From an uncultured Clostridia bacterium (GTDB lineage Bacteria; Bacillota; Clostridia; Christensenellales; Aristaeellaceae): a stretch of 64,000 nucleotides of DNA. Within the stretch, counting starts at the first letter, position 1. Each line of letters begins with the position of its first letter. Below the pieces are notes generated by a model. It saw nothing but the letters and a program-made list of their open reading frames with translations, did not search any database and had not been told where the DNA came from. Positions 24,560-33,755 of the stretch are shown piece after piece. The stretch spans positions 1 through 64,000 of the forward strand of contig CAKUOX010000001.1 in the NCBI GenBank assembly GCA_934670175.1. Direction: 5' to 3'. Made by a program: the position numbers and the translations under genes.

Positions 24560-26560
24560 ATGTCGAGGCGTCCCCTATTTGAAAAACTGATCGCGCTTAC
24601 GCTGGTTTTGGCCATCGTCGGCGGCTTATGGTATTTCCTTGCCGCCAACCGCGCGCAGCTGAACGGCGAGCCCTTTGAAGCGCGCGACGAGAACAGTTCG
24701 CGCATGTTTCAGGATGAGCCGCTTACCCTGAACGTTGACAACCCGAACATCGCGCCGGAGGATGCGCAAAACAGCACGGAACCTGAACCATCCGCCACGC
24801 CCGAACCGACGGAGCAGCCCGCGGAAACGCTGGCGCCGCTGATCACGCCGAAGCCCGCGGAGCAGACCGCCGCGCCGGACACGGAAACGCAGCCGGATGC
24901 TATTTCGCCCACGGGCAGCGGCGGCGAAATCAGCCCGCTGGTCACGCCCCGATACGACGAGACTGCCAACGAGGGCAAGGGCGATAATACGCAGGCGACG
25001 CAGAAGGTATACTTTACGACCAATATCATCAACGGCGCGACGCTGCCCTACCGCGAGCTGAGCGTGCAGATCACGCACAAGCTGAGCTATCTGATCGTGC
25101 GTGATACGCGCGTGGAGCTGAACGGCAGTGAGATTCAGTTCAACGGAAATCTGCTGCTGAACGAGGGCAAGAACACCATTCGGATCACCGTGACCTACGA
25201 GGGCGCCGAGGGACACCAGATTGAGGTTTCCAAGACGTACACGGTGTATGTGGAGCTGGAGAAGCTGGTGATCACCACCGATCTGCGGGATATGACCATC
25301 AACCAGCGCAGCTTTGACTTTACCGCCTATGCCTCCATCGGCAGCCGGCCGGCGCAGCTGACCGTAGTGGTGAACGGAACGGAGATTTCCGCATCTGGCA
25401 ACCATTACAAGACGACGCTCTACGAGGGCGACAACGGAATTCTGCTGTACGCCAGCGAGGACGGCCAGCAGGAGCAGATGCAGTTCAACATCCGCGTGGA
25501 GCTGCCGGAGGGCATGGAGATCACCACCGACCTTTACGACCACGAGGTGGACGATCCGGAGTTCCGCTTCTACGCCGCGCTTTCGGGCGGCACCGGGCGC
25601 GCCACGCTGACGGTGGTTTCCAACGGTGAAACGCTGATCGGATCGGGCGGCGATTACAGCTGCACGCTCGCGCGCGGCAACAACGTAATCCGCCTGAAGG
25701 CGAGAGACGTGGACGGCGCGGAATACACGCAGACCTACACCATCGCCTATCACCGGTACATCGTTATGAACGCGGAGGACGCGGACGAGACGATGCCGAC
25801 GATCTACACCAATATATACGACGGAATGGAGATTACGGGCAATCGTTTTACGCTGCAGGTGCGCGGCTCGGACGGCAACGGCGAGCGCCTCTACGGCGAC
25901 CACCTGGCGGTGCAGCTGAACGGCACGACGCTGGAGGATCGCGGCGAGGACGGCAGCGTAACCTACTACGAGCTGAACCTGAGCGGCGGCTCCAATCATG
26001 TGGAGATACTGGTGTGGGACTACGAAGATCGCTACACGTTCTATCGCTTCACCCTCAACTGCAAAGAGGTGCCTGAGGGCGAACGCATCGGCTCCGTGAC
26101 GGTGAGCGTGGAGGCCAGCACCGTTGGACTCAGCTACCTGATCCCGCCGATGACCGTGGACATCTATCAGGGACAGAATCTGGTGGTGCCCGTCGCCACG
26201 GCGCTGGAGGAAAACGGATTCAAATACCAGTACAGCGGCACGCTGACCGACGGATTCTATCTGGCACATCTGATCAAGGACGGCATCACCAGCGGCTATT
26301 CCATTCCGCCGGATCTTGCCGCCGCCATCGACGAGGACGGGCTGATGTGGCTGAACGTATACCACGAAAACAGCCTTGGCGAGTTTGACTTTACGCAGGG
26401 TTCCGGATGGATGTATTCGGTGAACGGACAGTATGTCGGAAGAAGCATGTCCGAGGTGTTCCCGCAGGACGGCGACGTGGTGCGGCTGCGCTACACGCTG
26501 GCCTACGGCAAGGACGTCGGTCTCGGAATGGACGGAGAAAACTATTACAAGGAATGGTGA
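24560..26560 (+). CDS. Membrane-anchored DUF4430 protein with Ig-like domains
   Basis: A 666-residue protein; AAGGAGG at 24546-24552 sets the start. An N-terminal signal anchor (LIALTLVLAIVGGLWYFLAA, about 9-28) leads into a Thr/Pro/Glu linker (70-125), then four or so Ig-like repeats (about 145-500, containing VVVNGTEIS, VVSNGETLIG and VQLNGTTLE beta hairpins), and a C-terminal DUF4430 domain (about 520-650) with the signature GSGWMYSVNGQYVG and DGDVVRLRYTLAYGKDVG. DUF4430 corresponds to the beta domain of transcobalamin/intrinsic factor. The protein would display this domain outside the cell. It is the first gene behind riboswitch 4 and heads the operon that ends in the ECF transporter, consistent with extracellular corrinoid handling. 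Confidence 0.87.
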   Translation: MSRRPLFEKLIALTLVLAIVGGLWYFLAANRAQLNGEPFEARDENSSRMFQDEPLTLNVDNPNIAPEDAQNSTEPEPSATPEPTEQPAETLAPLITPKPAEQTAAPDTETQPDAISPTGSGGEISPLVTPRYDETANEGKGDNTQATQKVYFTTNIINGATLPYRELSVQITHKLSYLIVRDTRVELNGSEIQFNGNLLLNEGKNTIRITVTYEGAEGHQIEVSKTYTVYVELEKLVITTDLRDMTINQRSFDFTAYASIGSRPAQLTVVVNGTEISASGNHYKTTLYEGDNGILLYASEDGQQEQMQFNIRVELPEGMEITTDLYDHEVDDPEFRFYAALSGGTGRATLTVVSNGETLIGSGGDYSCTLARGNNVIRLKARDVDGAEYTQTYTIAYHRYIVMNAEDADETMPTIYTNIYDGMEITGNRFTLQVRGSDGNGERLYGDHLAVQLNGTTLEDRGEDGSVTYYELNLSGGSNHVEILVWDYEDRYTFYRFTLNCKEVPEGERIGSVTVSVEASTVGLSYLIPPMTVDIYQGQNLVVPVATALEENGFKYQYSGTLTDGFYLAHLIKDGITSGYSIPPDLAAAIDEDGLMWLNVYHENSLGEFDFTQGSGWMYSVNGQYVGRSMSEVFPQDGDVVRLRYTLAYGKDVGLGMDGENYYKEW

Positions 26561-26596
26561 GCGCGCTTGCCGCGGCACAGAAAGGGTTGGATATAA

Positions 26597-27532
26597 ATGA
26601 ACGCACAGGCTGAAAGAATTCTGAACGAAGTTGACAAGGTTATCGTCGGCAAGGACGACGTCATCGCGCGCACGCTGATGGCGATCCTATCCCGCGGACA
26701 CATTCTGCTGGAGGACGTGCCGGGCGTGGGCAAGACCACGCTGGCGCTGGCGTTCAGCCGCGCGATGGGCATCGACTACCGGCGCATTCAGTTTACCTCT
26801 GACATGGTGCCCTCCGACATCATCGGCTTTTCCGTATACGACAAGGCGAGCGGCGCGCTCCAATATAAGCCGGGCGCGGTGATGTGCAACCTGCTGCTGG
26901 CGGACGAAATCAACCGCACGTCCAGCAAGACGCAATCGGCGCTGCTGGAGGTGATGGAGGAACGACAGGTGACCATCGACGGCGTGACGCACCCCGTACC
27001 CGATCCATTCACGGTCATCGCGACGCAGAACCCGGTGGGCACGGCGGGCACGCAGCTGCTGCCGCAGGCGCAGCTCGACCGATTCATGATCCGTATGCAG
27101 ATTGGCCGCCCGGACTTTGCCAGCCTGGTGAACATTCTGACCGACCGCCGCTCCAGCAACCCACTGGACAGCGTGGAGCGCGTGACCGACGCTGACGGCA
27201 TCCGCGAGATGCAGAAGAACGTATCCGAGGTGGGCGCGGATCGCGCCATCGTGGAATACATTTCCCATCTCTCCGAAGCGACGCATGAGCACGCGGCGGT
27301 GCTGCTGGGCGTCAGCCCGCGCGGATCTCTGGCCGTGTTGAAAATGGCGCAGGCGCGCGCCTATGTTCAGGGACGCGATTTTGTGATTCCTGAGGATGTG
27401 ATGGACGTATTCGGCGACGTATGCGGGCACAGACTGGTGCTGCAGGCGAAATCCCGAATGGAGAATATCACGCCGGAAACCGTTGTTCGCGACGTACTCG
27501 ACAAGGTGCCGACGCCTATGGCAGGTGATTAA
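26597..27532 (+). CDS. MoxR-family AAA ATPase
   Basis: A 311-residue cytoplasmic ATPase. Walker A is GVGKTTLAL (about residue 43), Walker B is LLADEINR (about 105), and sensor 1 is in VIATQNPVG (about 137). The C-terminal helical part includes GVSPRGSLAVLKMAQARA, the conserved lid motif of MoxR proteins. MoxR ATPases act as chaperones that mature partner proteins and usually sit next to DUF58 and transglutaminase genes, exactly as here. It lies 36 bases after the DUF4430 gene and is 3 bases from the DUF58 gene, so it should be B12-regulated. All motifs look intact. Confidence 0.93.
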   Translation: MNAQAERILNEVDKVIVGKDDVIARTLMAILSRGHILLEDVPGVGKTTLALAFSRAMGIDYRRIQFTSDMVPSDIIGFSVYDKASGALQYKPGAVMCNLLLADEINRTSSKTQSALLEVMEERQVTIDGVTHPVPDPFTVIATQNPVGTAGTQLLPQAQLDRFMIRMQIGRPDFASLVNILTDRRSSNPLDSVERVTDADGIREMQKNVSEVGADRAIVEYISHLSEATHEHAAVLLGVSPRGSLAVLKMAQARAYVQGRDFVIPEDVMDVFGDVCGHRLVLQAKSRMENITPETVVRDVLDKVPTPMAGD

Positions 27533-27535
27533 GAG

Positions 27536-28651
27536 ATGCGCTCGAAACGCCTGACCACCCTGACGGCGCTGCTGGCCGTATTGATCTGCTGGATATTGAC
27601 GAAGCGCAATCTGTACGCGGCGCTGCTGCTGAGCATGGCGGCGGCAGCCGTGCTTTCGCTGATATTGCTGCTATGCGCCGCGGCGAAGCCACGAATCTAC
27701 ATTGAAGCGCCGGAGACCTGTGCGAAGAACCGCGCGTTTACCGTGCATATTCAGATTCGCGGCAGAGCTTTTATCGGCGCGATGCGCTTGCGCGCGCGGG
27801 GGCGCGTACTGAACCTGCTGACGGGAGAGGAACAGAAGCTGGACGGACTTGAAGCCTCCGCCTGCCGCGGCGGCGCGGAGATCGCCTTTCAGGCCGTCAG
27901 TCCCAGCTGCGGCAAGCTGCGCATCGAGATTGAGCAGCTGCGAATCGTGGATCCAATCGGCCTGTTTTCCAAAAAGATGCGGTTCTATGCGGACGGCGCT
28001 TCGCTGATTCTCCCGGAGACATTTCCCGTGGACGTCGAGCTGCGCACGCCCGACCTTCCCGATATTGAAAGCGACCGCTATTCGCCGGTGCGCGCCGGAG
28101 ACGATCCGAGCGAGCTGTTCGGACTGCGCGATTACCACGAGGGCGATCCGCTGCGCAGCATTCACTGGAAGCTGAGCGAAAAGTACGACCGCATGGTGGT
28201 GCGCGAGGCTTCGCTGCCGGTGGCGCATTCCGTTATGCTGATGCTGGACAACTGCCCCACGGAGGACGTGCTTCCCACGGCGGCCGCCGCTGCCTGCGAG
28301 GCGCTGATCAGCGTTTCGCAATCGTTGGCAGATCAATCGATTTCGCACCAGATTGCATGGGTGGACCGCGAAACGGAGCTGATCGTGGTCAATACGATTG
28401 CATCGGTGGATGATCTGTACGCCTGTCAGGGACTGCTGCTCTCCGCGCGGATCATGCGCGATGAAAGCGGCATGGTGGCGCGCATGCTGGAGCAGGAGCA
28501 GCTGGAGTACAGCCACATGCTGATCTTTGCCGCGCAGGAGCCGAAGGGCTTTGGCGCGCTTCCCGGAAATACGACGCTGCTGTTGCCGGAGGCGAACCCC
28601 GCGCACGGCCTCAGCTGTCTTAAAGAGGGGCTTACGCAATTACTGATCTGA
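27536..28651 (+). CDS. DUF58 domain protein
   Basis: A 371-residue membrane protein. Two N-terminal hydrophobic helices (about 5-55, including LLLSMAAAAVLSLILLLCAA) are followed by a beta-rich region and the DUF58 core: RYSPVRAGDDPSELFGLRDY, then GDPLRSIHWKLSEKYDRMVVRE, and the vWA-like MLMLDNCPTED. DUF58 proteins are the usual partners of MoxR ATPases and transglutaminase-like proteins, forming a membrane complex of poorly known function. The ATG follows the MoxR stop by 3 bases, and 13 bases separate it from the TgpA-like gene. Confidence 0.9.
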   Translation: MRSKRLTTLTALLAVLICWILTKRNLYAALLLSMAAAAVLSLILLLCAAAKPRIYIEAPETCAKNRAFTVHIQIRGRAFIGAMRLRARGRVLNLLTGEEQKLDGLEASACRGGAEIAFQAVSPSCGKLRIEIEQLRIVDPIGLFSKKMRFYADGASLILPETFPVDVELRTPDLPDIESDRYSPVRAGDDPSELFGLRDYHEGDPLRSIHWKLSEKYDRMVVREASLPVAHSVMLMLDNCPTEDVLPTAAAAACEALISVSQSLADQSISHQIAWVDRETELIVVNTIASVDDLYACQGLLLSARIMRDESGMVARMLEQEQLEYSHMLIFAAQEPKGFGALPGNTTLLLPEANPAHGLSCLKEGLTQLLI

Positions 28652-28664
28652 GGTACCGGATTAT

Positions 28665-30992
28665 ATGAATACGCTTCAAATTCTTCCAATGGAAAATCCG
28701 CGCGGAGGATCGCGTTCCTCCGCTGCCGCCGCACTGGCTGCCGCGCTGCTGTTTACCGGCATGAGCGGCTGCCTGTTCGGTATTTTTGGAGCGGCGCAGC
28801 TTCTATGGGTGATTGCAGCCGGGCTGATTACGATTCTTCTGTGCTGCCTGCTCGGCAGGGCGCGCTACGGTCATGCCGCGCTGCTGGGCGCGGTACTCGT
28901 TGGCTTTGCCGTATGCATGCTCTTTTTCGATCTGGGCGGCGGACTGTGCGCCATGCTGAACCGCATTTCCGATACGATTGGGGCGCGGCTGGCGCGAAAT
29001 ATGATACGCCTTTCCGAAAACGAGGCCGCGCTGCCCATGGCGGAGGTGTTTGCCGCCGTGCTGATCGCGCTGGCCTGCGTATGGATCGTGCAGAGCGAGA
29101 GCGCGTTCATCGCATGGGTGATCGGCGCGATTCTGCTGGCGCTTGAAATCTGTCTAAATCTTTCGGGCGATGAAATCTGGATTTGCGTTTATCTGCTCGC
29201 GCTATTGCAGCTGCGGCTTCCCGCGAACGGCGACAGCCGGTTCGCCGGCGTGCGGCTGCTGGCGTGGCTCAGCATGCTCGCAGTGTGCGGCGCGGTGCTT
29301 TTCGGCGGCGCAATGCTGCTGAAGGATCGGGATTTTCCGATCATCGACACGCTGAACGAAAAGGTTGCCGAAACCGTGGAGGACGTTCGCTACGGCGAAA
29401 AGACCTCCTCTCGACTGCCTGAGGGCAAGTTTTCTGGCCTCGGCAGCATGATTGAAACCGGCCAGCCGATGCTGGAGGTTACGATGAGCGAGCCGGAATC
29501 GCTGTATCTGCGCGGCTTCGTCGGATCGGAATACACCTCCAGCGGCTGGAATGAGGCCGATCCCGCTTCGCTTTCAGACGGCGCGGCGCTGTTTTACCGG
29601 CTGCACCAGAACGGATTTTACGGAACTACGCAGATTGCGAGCGCCGCTTCTGCGTTGGACGCAGAAACGGCCGCCGAAGAGCCGATCACGCTGCGTATAC
29701 AACATAGCGGCGAGCCCGCCAAATATATTTACGCCCCCTACGAGCTGACTGACGCGCAGGGACTGCTCAGCCCGGACGAGATCGGCGATATTCGGCTGCG
29801 CTACGACGGCTTTCAGGGACTGGACGCCTATACGCTGAGTTCGAAAACCAATCAGGTGAAGCGCTACGCCTCGCTTTCAAAACTGCTGAAGGAAGCGGAC
29901 GCGGGGCAGCCCGACGAAGCGCTGAACAATTATCTGATCTGCGAGAGCTACTACAACAGCTACGTCTATTCGCACTTTCTGGACTTGCCTGAGGAAACCC
30001 GCGCACTGATGCACGACATCTGGGGCGATGTTTCCTTTGACGGCGGTACGCACTTGGGCTATGCCGAGGCCAAGCAGAGCATCCTTGAGTGGCTGGGTGA
30101 AAATGTGGATTACGGCGAGAGCATCTCCACAAAAAGATCCGAGAGCGATTTTCTGAAGGACTTTCTGACGGCTTCCAAGCGCGGCTACGACGTGCATTAC
30201 GCGACGGCCGCGGTGGCTATGATGCGCTATTTCGGCATTCCTGCGCGCTATGTGGAGGGCTATCTGATTACGCCCGAACAGGCGGCGGAGGCGCAGAGCG
30301 GAGAGGCGTTTACGCTGACCGAAGAAGCCGCTCACGCATGGGCAGAAATCTATCAGGACGGCATCGGATGGATCCCCTTTGAGGTAACGCCGAAGTACAT
30401 GAACCTGATGGAGCAGGAGGACGCGCTTTCCGGAACTGGCGCGGACAACGCGCAGAACCAGACCACGCCGCCGGATTCGCCGCCGGAGAACAGTCTGGAC
30501 ATGACGGAGGACATCCACGAGGATCCTGAAGAGGACGACGAGGAACAGCAGCACGATTTCTTTACCCCCATCGTGCGCTGGATCGCCACGATTTCCGCTT
30601 TCCTGCTGCTTTTGATCCTGCTGGTGCATTTGCTGCGCATCTGTGCAAAGCAAATACGCAGGCGGCGCTCGCTGCGGCTCGCCGACCGGCGGCAGGCGCT
30701 GAAGAACCTCTACGCGGAGCTGCACCGGCTGATGCGGCTGATCTACCGCTGGCCGGACTGCGTTATCCCGTCCAACTTTGTGGAAACGGTGCGCAGCGAC
30801 CTCAGCGATGATATGGCGATCAAGTATCAGGAGATTCTGAACATCTGCCAGACGGCCGCGTTCTCGGAGCATGCCGTTTCGGAGGCGGAATATCAGGAAA
30901 CCTATTATTTCACCAAGCAGACGCGCAGGCTGATGAAGAAGCGCGTGGGCACGATGCGGAAGCTGAAGCTGTTCTGGAAGGGACAGCTGTAA
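28665..30992 (+). CDS. TgpA-like membrane transglutaminase-fold protein, nucleophile Cys replaced
   Basis: A 775-residue membrane protein with five or six N-terminal helices (about 20-215), an extracytoplasmic region containing the transglutaminase-like core (about 440-600), an acidic Pro-rich linker, a further helix (about 640-665, WIATISAFLLLLILLVHLL) and a cytoplasmic DUF4129-like tail. The core reads GYDVHYATAAVAMMRYFGIPARYVEGY followed by EEAAHAWAEIYQDGIGWIPFEVTP. His and the general fold are retained, but the position of the usual catalytic Cys (GYCxHYA) is Asp; the codon GAC is unambiguous. It may be inactive, ligand-binding or catalytically different. It completes the MoxR-DUF58-TgpA trio in the riboswitch 4 operon. 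Confidence 0.87.
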   Translation: MNTLQILPMENPRGGSRSSAAAALAAALLFTGMSGCLFGIFGAAQLLWVIAAGLITILLCCLLGRARYGHAALLGAVLVGFAVCMLFFDLGGGLCAMLNRISDTIGARLARNMIRLSENEAALPMAEVFAAVLIALACVWIVQSESAFIAWVIGAILLALEICLNLSGDEIWICVYLLALLQLRLPANGDSRFAGVRLLAWLSMLAVCGAVLFGGAMLLKDRDFPIIDTLNEKVAETVEDVRYGEKTSSRLPEGKFSGLGSMIETGQPMLEVTMSEPESLYLRGFVGSEYTSSGWNEADPASLSDGAALFYRLHQNGFYGTTQIASAASALDAETAAEEPITLRIQHSGEPAKYIYAPYELTDAQGLLSPDEIGDIRLRYDGFQGLDAYTLSSKTNQVKRYASLSKLLKEADAGQPDEALNNYLICESYYNSYVYSHFLDLPEETRALMHDIWGDVSFDGGTHLGYAEAKQSILEWLGENVDYGESISTKRSESDFLKDFLTASKRGYDVHYATAAVAMMRYFGIPARYVEGYLITPEQAAEAQSGEAFTLTEEAAHAWAEIYQDGIGWIPFEVTPKYMNLMEQEDALSGTGADNAQNQTTPPDSPPENSLDMTEDIHEDPEEDDEEQQHDFFTPIVRWIATISAFLLLLILLVHLLRICAKQIRRRRSLRLADRRQALKNLYAELHRLMRLIYRWPDCVIPSNFVETVRSDLSDDMAIKYQEILNICQTAAFSEHAVSEAEYQETYYFTKQTRRLMKKRVGTMRKLKLFWKGQL

Positions 30993-31072
30993 GCGACAAA
31001 GCGCAGGCACGAAGACTTGATACATACCAGTGCTTTTCGAAGCGCGGAAAGGAAACCGAGGAGGGAAAACCG

Positions 31073-31918
31073 ATGGGCTGCAGCGAACATGCGAAAAGAC
31101 AGAGGCAACGCGAACTGCAGTGGCAGAAGACGAAGGCCACGCCCTGGCGTCCCGGCATGCCCCTGACGCCTGAGGAAGAGCGGCTGCTTCAACCCCTGCT
31201 GGAAACGGCAAAGACGCTGGGCAAAACGCCCACTTACAAGGAAGTTCCTGAAGCATGGAGAATCAAGGCGCATTTCAGAACATGGAATCTGGCGATTCAG
31301 GCGGCGGGGCTTCCATCGTTGAACAGCGCGGAACAGGTGCAGGCGCGTTCGTTGGCATGCGAGCAGGAAAAGTGTGAAAAAGCGCTGGTCTTTGCCCAAG
31401 CACAGGGCTTCAGCGCCGCGATCATCAACACAAAGGACATCGTGTTTGATTCCGGCTTTCGCAATTATTGCGTGCAGAACTTGTGCGGCCAGTACGGCGT
31501 GAACCATTCCTGCCCGCCAAACTGCGGCAGTTTTGCCTCGATGCAGCGCATCGTGACCGGCTATCGCAAGGCGCTGGTCGTACAGAGTCAGTGGGAGCTG
31601 ACCGACTGGAACGATTTTGACACGATTAATCAAGCTCAGCAGGCGCATACGGTCGCGATGCTGCGCATCGTAGACTGTATGCACCGTATCCAGTCCCGCG
31701 GCAGAATGTGCGGCGTGGGCTCCTGCAACCTGTGCGAGGTCTGCACACGAACGACGGGCGAGCCCTGCCGCCACCCGGACAGAATGTTCTCCTGCCTCTC
31801 GGCCTATTGCATCAACGTGCAGAAGCTGGCGGAAACCGCAGGGATGCGCTATGTCTGGGGCAGCACGCAGCTTTTCCTATACGGCATGATCCTGATCGGC
31901 GGAAGATCGAAGAAATAG
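31073..31918 (+). CDS. DUF2284 metal-binding protein with N-terminal HNH-repeat-like module
   Basis: A 281-residue soluble protein; GAGGAGGG sits upstream of ATG 31073. Residues about 30-85 (GKTPTYKEVPEAW, FRTWNLAIQAAGLPS) resemble the small helical repeat found beside HNH endonucleases. Residues about 95-281 are DUF2284, a predicted metal-binding family, with the cysteine pattern CGQYGVNHSCPPNCG, then CGVGSCNLCEVC, GEPCRHP and FSCLSAYCIN. The shorter DUF2284 protein at 31929 lacks the N-terminal module. Two DUF2284 genes between the transglutaminase trio and the ECF transporter point to metal or corrinoid handling in the cytoplasm; this is inference from context. Confidence 0.85.
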   Translation: MGCSEHAKRQRQRELQWQKTKATPWRPGMPLTPEEERLLQPLLETAKTLGKTPTYKEVPEAWRIKAHFRTWNLAIQAAGLPSLNSAEQVQARSLACEQEKCEKALVFAQAQGFSAAIINTKDIVFDSGFRNYCVQNLCGQYGVNHSCPPNCGSFASMQRIVTGYRKALVVQSQWELTDWNDFDTINQAQQAHTVAMLRIVDCMHRIQSRGRMCGVGSCNLCEVCTRTTGEPCRHPDRMFSCLSAYCINVQKLAETAGMRYVWGSTQLFLYGMILIGGRSKK

Positions 31919-31928
31919 AGGGAAACCG

Positions 31929-32468
31929 ATGATGAACAAATATGAGATGATCCAGCTGGCGATGGATGAGGGATTCAGCGCCGCGGCACTGATCGGCATG
32001 GACAAGGTGGTTTTTGATCCGGTATTTCGCCCGTTTTGCGAAGAAAACCTTTGCGGGCAATACGGTGCGAACTATTCCTGCCCGCCCGATTGCGGAACGC
32101 CGGAGGAAATGGAGCGCCGCCTTTCAGTATATAAGGATGCGCTGGTGTTCCAGAGCAAATGGAATATCACCGATTATTCCGACCGGCAGGCAATCAAGGC
32201 CGCGAAGCGAGAACACAATCAGGGAATGCTTCGCGTGATCGCGCGGCTGAAGCAGGAGGGCTATCGCGGCGCGATGGCGGGCGCGAGCTGCTGCAATCTG
32301 TGCGAGCGCTGCGCCATATTGGACGGCGAACCCTGCCGCGATGATGAGTGGCGATTTTCTTGCCTGTCTGCTTACTGCATCTATGTCAAAAAGCTGACGG
32401 AAGCCTGCAATATGGAGTACACCTGCAGCGATGGAAGTTTGGCTCTGTTTGGAATGTATGCGTTTTAG
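31929..32468 (+). CDS. DUF2284 metal-binding protein
   Basis: A 179-residue soluble protein of the usual DUF2284 length, 10 bases after its longer paralogue. The start could be either of two adjacent ATG codons (31929 or 31932). Conserved cysteines: CEENLCGQYGANYSCPPDCG, then ASCCNLCERCA, GEPCRD and FSCLSAYCIY. The family is predicted to bind metal, probably an iron-sulfur cluster or mononuclear site, but no reaction is known to me. Divergence from the 31073 protein outside the cysteine motifs suggests separate roles rather than a recent duplication. Confidence 0.88.
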   Translation: MMNKYEMIQLAMDEGFSAAALIGMDKVVFDPVFRPFCEENLCGQYGANYSCPPDCGTPEEMERRLSVYKDALVFQSKWNITDYSDRQAIKAAKREHNQGMLRVIARLKQEGYRGAMAGASCCNLCERCAILDGEPCRDDEWRFSCLSAYCIYVKKLTEACNMEYTCSDGSLALFGMYAF

Positions 32469-32633
32469 GAGAGCATCACAGAATCTGGATTTTAAAATGC
32501 AATCGTTCAGAAAAAACAGTGCAGTGAAATCCGGGGGGCTTTTTTTCACCGGCGTTGCGGTACAGGACGAGTGCGTATCGATTTTTTGACGTGTTTCAAC
32601 AACCTTACGAAAACCGACGGGGAGGAAATCTCT

Positions 32634-33734
32634 TTGAACAAACGAAAACGGCGGATTGCGAATATCATCATGGTCGCGGTCATTCTGCTCGTCGCGGCGG
32701 CAGGTCTGTTTGCCGTGGGCAGCGTGCGCGGCTGGTTCGGCGGCCGGCAGGACGCGGCGACGCTTTGCGACGTGCGCGGCGTGGTCAACCTCACGCGCGG
32801 CGGCGTGGCGTATCCGGTGGAGGAGGAAACGGCGCTGCGCGCGGGCGACGCGCTGGCCTGCGATACGGGGGCGACGGCGCTGATCCGGTTGAGCGTCGGC
32901 ACGCTCTCTCTGGGTGGCGGCGCGGAGGTCGAGATCCTGTCGCCCGAGGCGGGCGCATTCAGGGCGGAAGTTGCCTCCGGCGAGGTGTTTGTGAACGCGC
33001 GCGGCGCGCTGGAGCTGGATTTTGCCGAAAAGGAGATCGCCTTTGAGGATGCGGCGGCGCTGCTTTCCGTGCGCGGCAGCGCGCAGACGCTGACGGTGCT
33101 GGATGGCAGCGTGGCGGACACGCCCGCGGGTCAGGCCGTGTACTGGGTCGGCCGGGACGAGAGCACGGGCGAGGTGAACGTGCAGGCGCTCAACGATTTT
33201 GCCATTGCGCAGATTCACGCTGCAAATCAGAGCCGCGCGCTCTGCGTGACGGATGCAGAGCTGGACGCGCTCGAGCAGGAGCGTGCGGCGGCCATCGGCA
33301 GTCAGCTCGTCTCCGGCGACGGCGACGGCCTTACCTGTACCATCGCCATTTATTGCGATACCATCCTGAATAACTGGGATAATCTGGACACCGCCAAAGC
33401 CAGCTATGTGCCGGATAACGGCGTAATTCTTGCCCCCACGCAGGTGGAATTCGAATCGGGTGAGACGGTGTTCGACGTGCTCAAGCGCGTGTGCGACGCC
33501 TATGATATCCAAATTGAATACAGCTGGACGCCCATGTACGACAGCTACTATATTGAAGGCATTCATCAGCTCTACGAGTTCGATTGCGGGCCGCAGTCCG
33601 GTTGGATGTACAAGGTGAACGAATGGTTCCCGAATTACGGTTGCTCTGAATACAAGCTGACCGGCGGCGAATCCATCGTCTGGTGCTACACCTGTGTGGG
33701 CCTGGGCGAAGACGTGGGCGGCGGAACCTTTTAA
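32634..33734 (+). CDS. Membrane-anchored FecR-like / DUF4430 protein
   Basis: A 366-residue protein. I choose the TTG start at 32634 because GGGGAGG at 32619-32625 is ideally spaced and it opens directly into NKRKRRIANIIMVAVILLV, a signal anchor; an upstream ATG at 32571 has no ribosome site. A FecR-like beta sandwich follows (about 40-155, LCDVRGVVNLTRGGVAYPV to LLSVRGSAQTLTVLDGSV), then a linker, then C-terminal DUF4430 (about 230-366) with GPQSGWMYKVNEWFPNYG and GGESIVWCYTCVGLGEDVG. It lies 22 bases before the EcfT gene. As the DUF4430 protein closest to the transporter genes, it is a good candidate for passing substrate to the ECF S component (inference). Confidence 0.85.
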   Translation: MNKRKRRIANIIMVAVILLVAAAGLFAVGSVRGWFGGRQDAATLCDVRGVVNLTRGGVAYPVEEETALRAGDALACDTGATALIRLSVGTLSLGGGAEVEILSPEAGAFRAEVASGEVFVNARGALELDFAEKEIAFEDAAALLSVRGSAQTLTVLDGSVADTPAGQAVYWVGRDESTGEVNVQALNDFAIAQIHAANQSRALCVTDAELDALEQERAAAIGSQLVSGDGDGLTCTIAIYCDTILNNWDNLDTAKASYVPDNGVILAPTQVEFESGETVFDVLKRVCDAYDIQIEYSWTPMYDSYYIEGIHQLYEFDCGPQSGWMYKVNEWFPNYGCSEYKLTGGESIVWCYTCVGLGEDVGGGTF

Positions 33735-33755
33735 TATTAATATGAAAGAACTACA

